From Labilibacter marinus (GTDB taxonomy: Bacteria > Bacteroidota > Bacteroidia > Bacteroidales > Marinilabiliaceae), in assembly GCF_001659685.2 (NCBI RefSeq), contig NZ_LXYE02000067.1, positions 1 through 34,400 of the forward strand: a stretch of DNA of 34,400 nucleotides, in the 5' to 3' direction. Each line of letters starts with the position of its first letter. Position 1 is the stretch's first letter. The notes under the pieces were generated by a model. It worked only from the letters and a program-made list of their open reading frames with translations. It was not told where the DNA came from and ran no database searches. This document shows positions 17,212 through 25,834 of the stretch, in pieces. Position numbers and translations under genes: made by a program.

Positions 17212-17219
17212 TATATTTG
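17212..17219 (+). promoter_or_regulatory. -7 promoter element of the RND efflux operon
   Basis: TATATTTG is a full match to TAnnTTTG, about 38 bases before the adaptor ATG. A TTG at the expected distance is missing. Confidence 0.45.
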
Positions 17220-17257
17220 TGGTCAATACTGAAATATAAAACCTAAAATAGATAAAA

Positions 17258-18337
17258 ATGAAAAGTCAGAATTTATGGCTAACAACCATAAGCTTGTTAG
17301 TTATATTGTTTTCATCGTGTGCCGGCAAGGATACACAAGCTAATCAAGAGGAAGCTAGGTATGTTAAATCAGCTTCAGTTTTACCTGCCAACGATAACAA
17401 CACCGTTATTTTAAATGGTGTTGTTAAAGAATTACGCCAAGTAACTTTATCGTTTAAAGTTGGTGGCCCAGTTCAAACATTATTAGTTGATGCTGGTGAT
17501 TATGTGAACAAGGGAGAAATTATTGCTCAAATCGACAAACGCGATTATCGCATCCAAGTGCAAGCCACCAAGGCGCAATACACGCAAGCTAAAGCTGAAT
17601 ACGAGCGATACCAAGAGCTTTACCAAAGAAAGAAACTTCCTGAAAATACTTTAGATAAATTAAAGGCTGGTTATCTTATGGCTAAAAGTCAGTACGAGGC
17701 TGCTGAAAATGCATTAATTGACACCGACTTAAAAGCTCCTTTTTCGGGATATATCGACAAAAAACTAATTGAAAACTTTGAAACAGTAGGCCCTGGTGTT
17801 CCTATCGTTAAACTTTTAGATTTCACCGATTTAGAAGTTGCTGTTAGTATTCCTGAAGGACAGATAAACCAAATGGAAATAGTAAAAGAAATTACTTGCG
17901 ATATTCGTAATGCTAACCAATTCAATATTCCAGCTACAGTAAAATCGTTGAGCAAAAAATCGGGCAGTGATAGAATGTTTGAGGCTAAGCTATTACTAAA
18001 ATCCAATGATTTAAAAAGCAATATTAAACCAGGCATGGTAGCCAAAGTAAAAGTTACTAAAAAACAGCAGAATGGCGATGGCCTTTTAGTTCCTGTTGAG
18101 TCTGTATTCTCCAAGAATCAGGAAAAGTATGTGTGGGTAATTCAGGCCAACAATATGCAGGTGAAAAAGCAACCTGTATCTGTATTAAAAGTGCATGGCA
18201 ACGGATTAATTGAAATTAATTCGAACCTTAAAGCTGGAGATAAGATAGTAACCGCTGGTGTTCATACTTTAATTGAAGGACAAAAAGTAAAAGTTCTTCC
18301 AAAAAAGTCAGCAACTAATATCGGAGGTTTACTATGA
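17258..18337 (+). CDS. RND efflux periplasmic adaptor (membrane fusion) lipoprotein
   Basis: A 359-residue adaptor linking an inner-membrane RND pump to an outer-membrane channel. Lipobox LFSSC (Cys21) anchors it. In order: a half-lipoyl/beta-barrel start (TLSFKVGGPVQTLLVDAGDYV, KGEIIAQIDKRDY), a short alpha-hairpin (about 95-145), the second lipoyl half (ALIDTDLKAPFSGYIDKKLI), a beta-barrel domain (about 185-260) and a membrane-proximal domain with VPVESVFSKNQEKYVWVI. Its stop codon overlaps the pump start (ATGA), so the two are translationally coupled. Substrate is not deducible. Confidence 0.93.
   Translation: MKSQNLWLTTISLLVILFSSCAGKDTQANQEEARYVKSASVLPANDNNTVILNGVVKELRQVTLSFKVGGPVQTLLVDAGDYVNKGEIIAQIDKRDYRIQVQATKAQYTQAKAEYERYQELYQRKKLPENTLDKLKAGYLMAKSQYEAAENALIDTDLKAPFSGYIDKKLIENFETVGPGVPIVKLLDFTDLEVAVSIPEGQINQMEIVKEITCDIRNANQFNIPATVKSLSKKSGSDRMFEAKLLLKSNDLKSNIKPGMVAKVKVTKKQQNGDGLLVPVESVFSKNQEKYVWVIQANNMQVKKQPVSVLKVHGNGLIEINSNLKAGDKIVTAGVHTLIEGQKVKVLPKKSATNIGGLL
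18323..18327 (+). promoter_or_regulatory. Strong Shine-Dalgarno (GGAGG) before the pump gene
   Basis: GGAGG six bases before the ATG at 18334, inside the end of the adaptor gene. Such a clear ribosome-binding site stands out in this window and supports coupled translation across the ATGA overlap. Confidence 0.6.
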
Positions 18338-21300
18338 GCAAAGGAACAATAGAAAAGGTACTGAACCAAAAGGCGTTTATCACCTCTATTTTGGTGGCAG
18401 TATTTTTGGGCGGAATACTTGCTTTTCAAGGCCTAGGGAAATTAGAGGATCCTGAGATTCCTATTAAATCGGCAGTTATCATTACTCCATATGCTGGAGC
18501 TTCTGCTTCCGAAGTAGAACTAGAAGTAACTGATGTACTTGAAAAAGCAGTTCAAAAACTAGAAAATATTGAATTCATAGAATCTCGATCTACGGATGGC
18601 ATGTCGGAAATTACGGTTAATGTTGAACCGAGGGTAATAACCGCTAAAATGCCTCAAATGTACGATCATTTGCGCAGAAAAATTAATGATGCAAAACGTG
18701 ATTTACCTGCAGGTGCTGATCCCATTGTTTTAGATGATTTTGGCGATGTATACGGTATATTCATTTCGGTAAGTGCCGATGGTTATTCGTACAGAGAACT
18801 AAACGATTACGTAGAGTACATTAAGCGTGAATTATTACTTGTTGAAAATATTCGACGCATAGAGATATTTGGACAGCAAATAGAAACGGTTGACATCAAG
18901 TTTTCTACCGAGAAATTTGCACAACTAGGTCTTAACCCGATGTTAATCGTTCAGGCTATTAACGATCAGGCTTCTATTGTTAACCCAGGCAATGTTGTGG
19001 TGGGTTCCGAAAGAATTAGGTTGAGTCTTGGTGCCAAGTTCAAAAGCATAGACGATATCAATAACTTGCTTGTTCAGGTTCCTGGAGGAGGATCTTTTTT
19101 ATTGGGTGAGATTGCTACGGTTGAAAGAAGTTTTTATACCCCTAAAAGAAATGACTTTAAATACAACGGAAAAAAAGCGATGTCGTTGGCCATTTCCATG
19201 GAAAGTAAAGTCAATGTAATAAAGGTTGGAGAGGTTTTCGATGCCAAGGTGGCTGAACTTCAAAAAAACTTACCTGTTGGAATTGAAATCAACAAAGTTT
19301 TCTTTCAACCGGACAGAGTAGATCAATCCATTAGAGGATTTATGATCAACCTAATTGAGTCAGTACTGATTGTTATTGTGGTGTTATTATTTGCCATGGG
19401 AATGCGCTCAGGACTGCTTATTTCAAGTGGATTGGTATTTACCATATTGGCGACTTTTATTGTGATGCAGGCAGCAGGAATAGAGCTACAGCGTGTATCC
19501 CTTGCAGCCATTATTGTGGCCATGGGTATGTTAGTAGATAACTCTATTGTTGTGGCAGATGGTATTCTGATCGACCTTAAAAAGGGAATGGATAGAAAGA
19601 AGGCCTTTATTAATACGGCACAAAAAACATCCATGCCACTTTTAGGAGCCACTATAGTAGCTATATTAGCATTTATGCCTTTAGGGTTTTCTCCGGGTCA
19701 AGCTGGTGAATTTTTAAAATCCTTGTTTTACGTTTTGGCTATTTCTTTATTCCTAAGCTGGATATTTGCGATGATACAAACGCCATTTATGGCCAACTGG
19801 TTTTATCGTGGCAAAGTAGCTAAAGCTAGTGATAACAATGATATGTACGACAATAGTTTATATCGTTGGTTTAAAAAAGTACTACAAGGTATGTTATGGC
19901 ATAAAACAGTATTTATCATTGCCACTACCATTGTACTTTTTACTTCAATCTGGTCATTTAAATTTGTTAAACAAGAGTTTTTTCCTGCCCTGGATTATCC
20001 GCAGTATGTAATTGAATATTGGTTACCACAAGGAAGCGATATTTATCAGGTTGAAAAAGATTTAGATAAAGCACAGCAAGATTTAAAAGATTGGGATGGC
20101 GTTGAAAACATCACCACTTCTTTGGGACAAACACCGGCTCGTTACACCTTGCTTCGACCAATGACTACCATCAACAGTAACTATGGTGAGTTAATTATTG
20201 ATGCTGTTGATTTTGAAGCTGCACAAAGAACAGCTGTTGAGTTGGTTGATTACATGCACAAGGAATACCCTCAGGCATTTGTTCGAGCTAGAACTTACAG
20301 CCCTATTTTTACTGAGTATTTAATTGAGGCTAAGTTTACCGGTCCCGATCCGGCTGTATTAAGAGACCTTTCTGTGCAAGCGGAAGAAATAATGAGAGGA
20401 AGTGAGTTTTGTGAGATTGCAACTAATAACTGGAAAAACCAATCCAAAGTATTAACTCCAGAATATTCCGTGGACCAAGCTCGCCTTCAAGGTATCAGCC
20501 GAAGCAATGTGGCCAATTCGTTAGCCATTGCATCAAACGGAATGCCTGTTGGAGCCATTCATCAAGGAGTAGATGTATTACCTGTCATCCTAAAAATGAA
20601 TGAACCTGTAGGCAGTCGTGTTGAAAACATAGAATCGGTTCCTGTTTGGAGTAATTCAATGTCTAGCGTTCCTTTGGCTCAAGTCATCGATTCGGTAACC
20701 GTAAGTTGGGAAAACAAACAAATCAGGAGATACAATGGATTAAGAGCTATTAAATCACAATCTAATCCAAAGTTAGGCATTACTGCTCCTGAGTTATGGA
20801 ACGATATTCATGCACAGGTAGAAGCTATAAAGTTACCGCATGGTTATGAGCTAGAATGGCTGGGAGAACATAAAGATAGTAAAGAAGCTAACGCCGACTT
20901 ATTCGCTTTACTTCCGCTTGCTTTAGGTATTATGTTGCTCATTGTCATTCTACTTTTCAACAACTTAAAACAACCTATGATTGTAATGGGTGTAGTACCT
21001 ATGGCTTTGGTTGGTGTTGCATTAGGCCACCATATTATGCAGGCCACTTTCGGGTTTATTGGAATTATTGGTACCCTAGGATTAATTGGTATGATGATTA
21101 AAAACGCCATTGTTTTACTGGACGAAATCAACGACCAAATAGCCAGTGGTGTAGATCAGTTAAACGCTATCATTAACGCAGCTATTTCTCGTATGCGTCC
21201 TGTTATGATGGCTTCTTTAACTACCATATTAGGAATGGTTCCATTACTTTTTGATGTCATGTTTAAAGGGATGGCGGTTGCTGTAATGTTTGGTTTATTG

Positions 21301-21384
21301 ATAGGATCTATAGTTACACTAGTTGTAGTTCCTGTAATGTATGCTATTCTTTACAAGGTTAACACCAAAGTTTTACACGATTAA
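18334..21384 (+). CDS. RND multidrug-type efflux pump, inner-membrane subunit
   Basis: A 1016-residue proton-driven pump of the AcrB/MexB superfamily. It has the duplicated layout: TM1 near residues 15-32, a large periplasmic loop (about 35-335), TM2-6 (335-500), then TM7, a second loop and TM8-12 (860-1010). The conserved TM4 stretch GMLVDNSIVVADGI carries the proton-relay aspartate. FIGIIGTLGLIGMMIKNAIVLLDEI marks the second half and RMRPVMMASLTTILGMVPL the final helices. It is in one operon with the adaptor (4-base overlap) and TolC-like channel (30-base gap). Divergent from named pumps, so drug, metal or lipid export are all open. Confidence 0.95.
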   Translation: MSKGTIEKVLNQKAFITSILVAVFLGGILAFQGLGKLEDPEIPIKSAVIITPYAGASASEVELEVTDVLEKAVQKLENIEFIESRSTDGMSEITVNVEPRVITAKMPQMYDHLRRKINDAKRDLPAGADPIVLDDFGDVYGIFISVSADGYSYRELNDYVEYIKRELLLVENIRRIEIFGQQIETVDIKFSTEKFAQLGLNPMLIVQAINDQASIVNPGNVVVGSERIRLSLGAKFKSIDDINNLLVQVPGGGSFLLGEIATVERSFYTPKRNDFKYNGKKAMSLAISMESKVNVIKVGEVFDAKVAELQKNLPVGIEINKVFFQPDRVDQSIRGFMINLIESVLIVIVVLLFAMGMRSGLLISSGLVFTILATFIVMQAAGIELQRVSLAAIIVAMGMLVDNSIVVADGILIDLKKGMDRKKAFINTAQKTSMPLLGATIVAILAFMPLGFSPGQAGEFLKSLFYVLAISLFLSWIFAMIQTPFMANWFYRGKVAKASDNNDMYDNSLYRWFKKVLQGMLWHKTVFIIATTIVLFTSIWSFKFVKQEFFPALDYPQYVIEYWLPQGSDIYQVEKDLDKAQQDLKDWDGVENITTSLGQTPARYTLLRPMTTINSNYGELIIDAVDFEAAQRTAVELVDYMHKEYPQAFVRARTYSPIFTEYLIEAKFTGPDPAVLRDLSVQAEEIMRGSEFCEIATNNWKNQSKVLTPEYSVDQARLQGISRSNVANSLAIASNGMPVGAIHQGVDVLPVILKMNEPVGSRVENIESVPVWSNSMSSVPLAQVIDSVTVSWENKQIRRYNGLRAIKSQSNPKLGITAPELWNDIHAQVEAIKLPHGYELEWLGEHKDSKEANADLFALLPLALGIMLLIVILLFNNLKQPMIVMGVVPMALVGVALGHHIMQATFGFIGIIGTLGLIGMMIKNAIVLLDEINDQIASGVDQLNAIINAAISRMRPVMMASLTTILGMVPLLFDVMFKGMAVAVMFGLLIGSIVTLVVVPVMYAILYKVNTKVLHD

Positions 21385-21414
21385 CTGGCATAGCCAAAGC
21401 AAATTACAAAACGG

Positions 21415-22758
21415 ATGAAATATAATATTAAAACCATATTGATATGTTGTGGATGGATAGTTTCAGTACTATCCATTCAGGCACAACAAAAGTCTTTAAA
21501 TCTGGAAGAGACTCGAAGTTTGGCATTGGAGTTTAACAAAACACTAAAGGTGTCAGCTTTACAAAAGGTGCAAGCAGAAGCTAAAAAGAAGGAGGCTTTT
21601 ACCAATTATTTGCCTGAGCTTAGTGCAACAGGTTCAGCAATGATGTATCCAGGAACGGATAATACAACTATTCCAGCAATGACATTGCCATCTGCAGCGG
21701 ATCCTTCAACTCCAAGTGATGCTCTTTTCCCAGGTTTGACGATTGAAACAGAGAATCTTTCGATTTTAAATGGTGGAGTAAACTTAAGTCAACCTATTTA
21801 TGCTGGCGGACAAATACGCATTGCTAATAAAATGGCCAATACGGGTGTTGAAATTAGCGAGCAGGCTTATCAATTAAAAGAGGCCGAAGTTATTTTAAAC
21901 ACAGATCAAGCCTATTGGAGGTTAGCCGCCATGCGCGAAACGGTAACCTTAGCCGAGAATTATGTATTAATGCTAGATAGTCTAGAGCAGCAATTAAAGG
22001 ATATGTATGAACTTAGTTTAGTTCCTAAAAGTGAGCAACTAAAAGTGACCGTACAAAAAAATGATGCCGAATTAAATCTGCTTAAAGCTAAAAATGGATA
22101 TAAAATTGTTCAGATGAACCTTTGCCAAATTATTGGCTTGCCACTCAACACCGAGATAACGGTAACCGAAACGGTAAAACTTAATCCTACCCTACCAGAA
22201 ATGACTGGTAGCATGGACAAAGCCTTAAGTAGTCGTCAAGAACTTAAGATACTAAATAGCCAAGCTGAAATTTCTACCTATAATAAAAAGTTAGTGAATG
22301 CTGAATTTCTACCTCAACTAGGAGCTCAAGTAGGGTATCAACATTATAAAATTAATGATTTAATTGACCAAGGAAATCTCTCAGTAGCTGCATCTTTATC
22401 TATTCCTATTTTTCATTGGAACGAGAAGAAACATAAAAAATCAGCTGCTCAGGCACAAATAGATCAGGCTTATTTAAACCTTAACGACACTCAGGAGTTA
22501 GTTCAGTTAGAGGTACAGCAAGTGATGATTCAATTGCAAGAAGGTTACGAATCAATATTATGGGCACAAAAAAACAAAGCGGAAGCGCAGGAAAGCTTAG
22601 ATGAAACACAAGCCAGTTATGATGTGGGTTTAAACACCACCACAGACTTGCTTAATGCAAAGGCAGCTTGGCAAAATGCTTATGCCAAAGAAATAGAAAC
22701 CCTCGCTAATTTTGAGGTTTTAAAAACCAAATATCAAAAAGCTTTAGGAGTATTGTAG
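21415..22758 (+). CDS. TolC-like outer-membrane efflux channel
   Basis: A 447-residue outer-membrane factor with signal peptide (cleavage near SIQAQ) and two OEP repeats of long helices with short barrel strands. Typical elements: LNLEETRSLALEFNKTLKVS at the start of the first repeat, LSQPIYAGGQIRIANKMA at its barrel strand, and SLSIPIFHWNEKKHKKSAAQ plus SYDVGLNTTTDLLNAKAAWQ in the second. No lipobox cysteine is seen, unlike OprM. Last gene of the tripartite pump operon, followed by a possible long-loop hairpin. Confidence 0.93.
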   Translation: MKYNIKTILICCGWIVSVLSIQAQQKSLNLEETRSLALEFNKTLKVSALQKVQAEAKKKEAFTNYLPELSATGSAMMYPGTDNTTIPAMTLPSAADPSTPSDALFPGLTIETENLSILNGGVNLSQPIYAGGQIRIANKMANTGVEISEQAYQLKEAEVILNTDQAYWRLAAMRETVTLAENYVLMLDSLEQQLKDMYELSLVPKSEQLKVTVQKNDAELNLLKAKNGYKIVQMNLCQIIGLPLNTEITVTETVKLNPTLPEMTGSMDKALSSRQELKILNSQAEISTYNKKLVNAEFLPQLGAQVGYQHYKINDLIDQGNLSVAASLSIPIFHWNEKKHKKSAAQAQIDQAYLNLNDTQELVQLEVQQVMIQLQEGYESILWAQKNKAEAQESLDETQASYDVGLNTTTDLLNAKAAWQNAYAKEIETLANFEVLKTKYQKALGVL

Positions 22759-22768
22759 TTATGTGTTT

Positions 22769-22827
22769 AAAACTCTGGCTTTGATGGTTTTTATTCAACA
22801 TTTTAGCTTTATTGGAGCCGGAGTTTT
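22769..22827 (+). terminator. Possible long-loop terminator after the efflux operon
   Basis: Twelve-base arms 22769-22780 and 22816-22827 (AAAACTCTGGCT/AGCCGGAGTTTT, one G-U pair) around a 35-base loop; the second arm ends in four T. The long loop makes it a weak candidate. Confidence 0.35.
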
Positions 22828-22841
22828 CATTAAGATAAAAG

Positions 22842-22873
22842 GTTGCCTGCGAGCAACATACAAAGGTATGTTG
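22842..22873 (+). promoter_or_regulatory. Overlapping hairpins upstream of the kinase gene
   Basis: GTTGC (22842-22846) can pair with GCAAC (22853-22857), or CAACATAC (22854-22861) can pair with GTATGTTG (22866-22873); the two share CAAC and exclude each other. The second is also an 8-bp perfect dyad that a dimeric regulator could bind. About 85 bases upstream of the ATG. Confidence 0.35.
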
Positions 22874-22958
22874 TCTAATAGGTTTTATAATGCAGTGTAA
22901 TTAGTCTTTTCATAATGATTGAAAATCGCAGGTAATCTTTATTTTTAAAATCTGATTA

Positions 22959-24023
22959 ATGAGGAAGTTGAGAAACATAGACGATAAATGTAAACATTGG
23001 AGAAAACTGCATACAAACAGCAGTTTTGTAAGCCTGAGAAGAAGATTATTATTCGTTCTTTTTATGGCTACCTCATTCTTTTACATTGTACACGAGCTAA
23101 TAATGAATGGGGAAGCAGTGCATTGGACTGGCTATGTATTTACCCTTTGTGTTTTCTTCTTATTTTCCGAAGCTATTATATTATTCGACCGACTTATTGC
23201 TAAAAGGTTCCCTTGGCACGAAGCCGTTAAAAAACGTACCTTATTACTCCTTGGTTTTGCCATTGTTTGGATGGTAATTATGGAATACACAGTAGTACAT
23301 TTAGAGCCTATCTTTGTTAAGCAAGTCATCATGGATCCTCAAAAGCATAGGTTATCCATAGCATATGGGATGTTATACTTAATCATTTATGTGGTACTCA
23401 TTATAGCACATAACTTTCATAAAAGTCTGGAGTTTTTTATGATTGAAAATGAAAAGCTCAAACAAGACAAAATATTAACCGATTATAAAGCATTACAAGA
23501 CCAAGTAAATCCACATTTTTTATTCAATAACCTGAGTACGCTTATTGCCATTATCAGAACGGATAAAAACAAGGCCATTGACTTTGCAGAAAATTTTACT
23601 GATGTGTACAGATACCTGCTCATTGGAGAAGGTCAGGCTGCCATATCGTTGAAAGATGAGCTTAAGTTTTTGGAGGCATATACAACCTTACATAAAGCGC
23701 GAATTGGAGACGGGTTAAGCATTGAAGTTAATGTACCTGAGGAAATCCAAAACAAAAGAGTTCCTCACCTAAGTTTACAAGTATTAGTTGAGAATGCCAT
23801 TAAACACAACATTACTTCGCGTACTAAACCTTTGGCTATACACATTGGCATTAATCAAGACAAGCTATTTGTAGCCAACAACAAGCAAATCAAAGAATCT
23901 ACTTACTCAACAAAAACGGGATTATCGAACTTAAGTAAACGACTAAAAATACTTACTGACGAGGAGTTGAAAATTGTAGAAGATGAAGAAACCTTTAGGG
24001 TAGAAATTCCTATTATTGATTAA
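22959..24023 (+). CDS. LytS/YehU-type membrane sensor histidine kinase
   Basis: A 354-residue kinase. Four hydrophobic helices occupy residues 27-165 (LLFVLFMATSFFYIVHELI, VFTLCVFFLFSEAIIL, LLLLGFAIVWMVIMEY, YGMLYLIIYVVLIIAH), followed by a coiled linker (MIENEKLKQDKILTDYKAL). The His_kinase (PF06580) domain has phospho-acceptor His186 in QVNPHFLFNN, then the ATPase motifs LVENAIKHN and TGLSNLSKRL. No separate sensor domain is present, so the stimulus is probably sensed in or at the membrane. The response regulator follows after 17 bases. The adjacent efflux operon on the same strand is a plausible target, but that is inference. Confidence 0.93.
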   Translation: MRKLRNIDDKCKHWRKLHTNSSFVSLRRRLLFVLFMATSFFYIVHELIMNGEAVHWTGYVFTLCVFFLFSEAIILFDRLIAKRFPWHEAVKKRTLLLLGFAIVWMVIMEYTVVHLEPIFVKQVIMDPQKHRLSIAYGMLYLIIYVVLIIAHNFHKSLEFFMIENEKLKQDKILTDYKALQDQVNPHFLFNNLSTLIAIIRTDKNKAIDFAENFTDVYRYLLIGEGQAAISLKDELKFLEAYTTLHKARIGDGLSIEVNVPEEIQNKRVPHLSLQVLVENAIKHNITSRTKPLAIHIGINQDKLFVANNKQIKESTYSTKTGLSNLSKRLKILTDEELKIVEDEETFRVEIPIID

Positions 24024-24040
24024 CCTTTAAATTAAATAAG

Positions 24041-24817
24041 ATGGCTTTTAATGTAATTATTGTTGAAGATGAGATATTAAGTGCTCAGATGCTGGAAGGA
24101 ATGATTCAAGAGCTCCGTCCTGATTGGGTTATTAAGGGAACTTTTGACAGCATAACCGAAACGGTAGAGTGGCTGCAAAACAACGAACATCCTAATTTAA
24201 TATTTCTGGATATTCAGCTTTCTGATGGTTTAAGCTTTTCTATTTTTGAAAAGGTAAAAGTAGAAAGTGGTATTATTTTCACCACCGCCTACGATGAGTA
24301 TGCTGTTAAAGCTTTTAAGCTAAATAGCATCGATTATATATTAAAACCTATCAAGGAGGAATCTTTACTTTCTGCCATTGAAAAGATGGAGAAAATTACC
24401 GAGCTGTTTGAAAACGAAAGTAGTACAGATATAAACTATGCCGAATTGGTTAAGGGCATTAAAGAAGGTGGAAGCACTTATCGCAAACGTTTTTTAGTTT
24501 CTAAACGAGATGCTTACTTCGCTATTCCTGTAGAGGATGTGGCCTATATCTTCTTTGAATCAAAAATGACTTATGCAGTTACCTTCGACAAGAAACAGCA
24601 CATCATTAACTTTACACTGGACAAATTGGAAGAGGAGCTTGACCCAGCTCAATTTATTAGAGCAAACAGGCAGGCTATTGTAAACCTAAAGGCCATTCAC
24701 TCCTTAGAAAACTATTTTGGCGGAAAACTAATTGTTAAGCTTCTTCCTCAGTTTGACGAGAAATTTGTGATTAGCAGAGCTAAAGCTACTGTATTTAAAG
24801 AGTGGTTAGACAGTTAA
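24041..24817 (+). CDS. LytTR-family response regulator
   Basis: A 258-residue regulator paired with the LytS-type kinase. Residues 1-125 are a receiver domain with the acidic pair ED (10-11), phospho-acceptor Asp57 in LIFLDIQLSDG, and the conserved Lys in YILKPI. Residues 155-258 are a LytTR DNA-binding domain (KRFLVSKRDAYFAIPVEDVAYI, FIRANRQAIVNLKAIHSLENYF). The gene ends tail-to-tail with the ArsC-like gene; the two stop codons share the palindrome TTAA (24814-24817). Confidence 0.94.
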   Translation: MAFNVIIVEDEILSAQMLEGMIQELRPDWVIKGTFDSITETVEWLQNNEHPNLIFLDIQLSDGLSFSIFEKVKVESGIIFTTAYDEYAVKAFKLNSIDYILKPIKEESLLSAIEKMEKITELFENESSTDINYAELVKGIKEGGSTYRKRFLVSKRDAYFAIPVEDVAYIFFESKMTYAVTFDKKQHIINFTLDKLEEELDPAQFIRANRQAIVNLKAIHSLENYFGGKLIVKLLPQFDEKFVISRAKATVFKEWLDS

Positions 24818-25188
24818 AAAACGCGTTCTTTCTTTTGCTGTTGTACAAAACTTGATAATTCAGCAACTACCTTTCTGTTGTTACCTACAAAAATTCTATC
24901 GTCTAGAATAAAAATAGGGCGCTTTAAAAATGTGTATTCTTCTAAAATAAGTTCGCGCATCTTTTCCTCACTTAAGTCCTCGTTATGCAGACTTAACTCA
25001 CGATACTTGCGTGCTTGCTTATTAAAAACACTTTGGTAATTACCCGTAAATCGATAAACAAAATCTAATTGCTCAGGACTTATTGGCGAAGTTTTTAAAT
25101 CTTGCTGAATAAATTCCTCACCCGGTTCTATTTCACGAATTATTCTTCTACAGGTTGAACATGTGGATAAATAATATAATTTCTTCAT
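24814..25188 (-). CDS. ArsC/Spx-like thioredoxin-fold protein
   Basis: A 124-residue cytoplasmic protein of the ArsC/Spx/YffB family. The N-terminal strand MKKLYYLSTCSTCRR carries the redox pair Cys10-x-x-Cys13; RPIFILDDRIFVGNNRKVV matches the conserved 'RPi...d...vGf' region near the C-terminus that follows the cis-Pro loop. Arsenate reductases use a single N-terminal Cys plus downstream Arg residues, whereas Spx has CxxC and binds RNA polymerase. The CxxC favours a redox or Spx-like role over arsenate reduction, and no arsenic genes are nearby. A -7 element TATATTTG lies about 95 bases upstream. Confidence 0.8.
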   Translation of the reverse strand: MKKLYYLSTCSTCRRIIREIEPGEEFIQQDLKTSPISPEQLDFVYRFTGNYQSVFNKQARKYRELSLHNEDLSEEKMRELILEEYTFLKRPIFILDDRIFVGNNRKVVAELSSFVQQQKKERVF

Positions 25189-25280
25189 GGTTGTTGTACT
25201 ATAACCTTTATTAATTGCTCTTTTCTTTTTCTTTGTGTCTGTAAAGGTTGTGTAGATCTTCTAACTTAAAACAACTATTT

Positions 25281-25288
25281 CAAATATA
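25281..25288 (-). promoter_or_regulatory. -7 element of the ArsC-like gene
   Basis: Minus-strand TATATTTG, a full consensus match; no TTG at the expected distance. Confidence 0.4.
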
Positions 25289-25444
25289 GAAGTACAAAAC
25301 TAATCATTATTAGCAGTGTCTGTTAAAATATAAGACTAAGCCAATCTATAATTTTATTAACACAAGGTATTCAAGGATTAATAATACTGCCGCCTCTAGA
25401 ATACACCCAACAATCATAAATTAATTCAAACAAGATGGTAATAC

Positions 25445-25474
25445 TTGTATCGAAAGAAATATAGTGTAACTTGC
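25445..25474 (+). promoter_or_regulatory. Probable promoter of the 93-residue protein
   Basis: TTG (25445-25447), 19 bases, then TAACTTGC (25467-25474), which departs from TAnnTTTG at two positions but has the right spacing. About 30 bases before the ATG. Confidence 0.4.
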
Positions 25475-25505
25475 ATTATCATAAGAAATTTATAAAAATT
25501 ACTCA

Positions 25506-25787
25506 ATGGCAAATCTTAGAGAATTAAAGAAAGATATCAACTATTTGGCTTCGGAAATAGTAACGCAAGGTTATTTGAAATTAGCTTTAATGGAAACGGT
25601 TAAAGAAGAGGCTTTAACACCCATTTTAGTTGAGGCAGTTGAAATGAGAAATGAGTTTATCGCCAGAGCAAATCATCCAGATGGCAAAAACAACAGAAAA
25701 TTAGTGAAAGCTTATTACAAAAAGCTTCGTGCTGATTTAATGGCAAAATCTCTAGAACTTCTAGAAAAACTGCAATCTCTGAAATAA
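25506..25787 (+). CDS. Small all-helical cytoplasmic protein, function unknown
   Basis: A 93-residue protein without signal peptide or membrane segment. It is predicted to be almost wholly helical with two long charged helices (NLRELKKDINYLASEIVTQG; about 60-93, AYYKKLRADLMAKSLELLEK) joined by HPDGKNNR. Repeated acidic and basic residues suggest a helical bundle or dimer. I do not recognise a named family. It is likely to be real: codon use matches its neighbours, a spaced promoter lies upstream, and a strong terminator follows 11 bases after the stop. Confidence 0.75.
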   Translation: MANLRELKKDINYLASEIVTQGYLKLALMETVKEEALTPILVEAVEMRNEFIARANHPDGKNNRKLVKAYYKKLRADLMAKSLELLEKLQSLK

Positions 25788-25798
25788 ACACATAACAT

Positions 25799-25834
25799 AA
25801 GCCTTTCTGATTTTTTAGAAAGGTTTATTTTTTT
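25799..25834 (+). terminator. Terminator of the 93-residue protein gene
   Basis: Arms 25799-25808 and 25817-25826 (AAGCCTTTCT/AGAAAGGTTT, one wobble), then seven T at 25828-25834 that run into the stop codon of the convergent dinB gene. Confidence 0.85.

Larger units (their letters stand above)
25189..25505. other. 317-bp divergent intergenic region
   Basis: Carries a minus-strand -7 element (25281-25288) and a plus-strand promoter (25445-25474). I see no reading frame, RNA gene or repeat in it. Confidence 0.5.
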
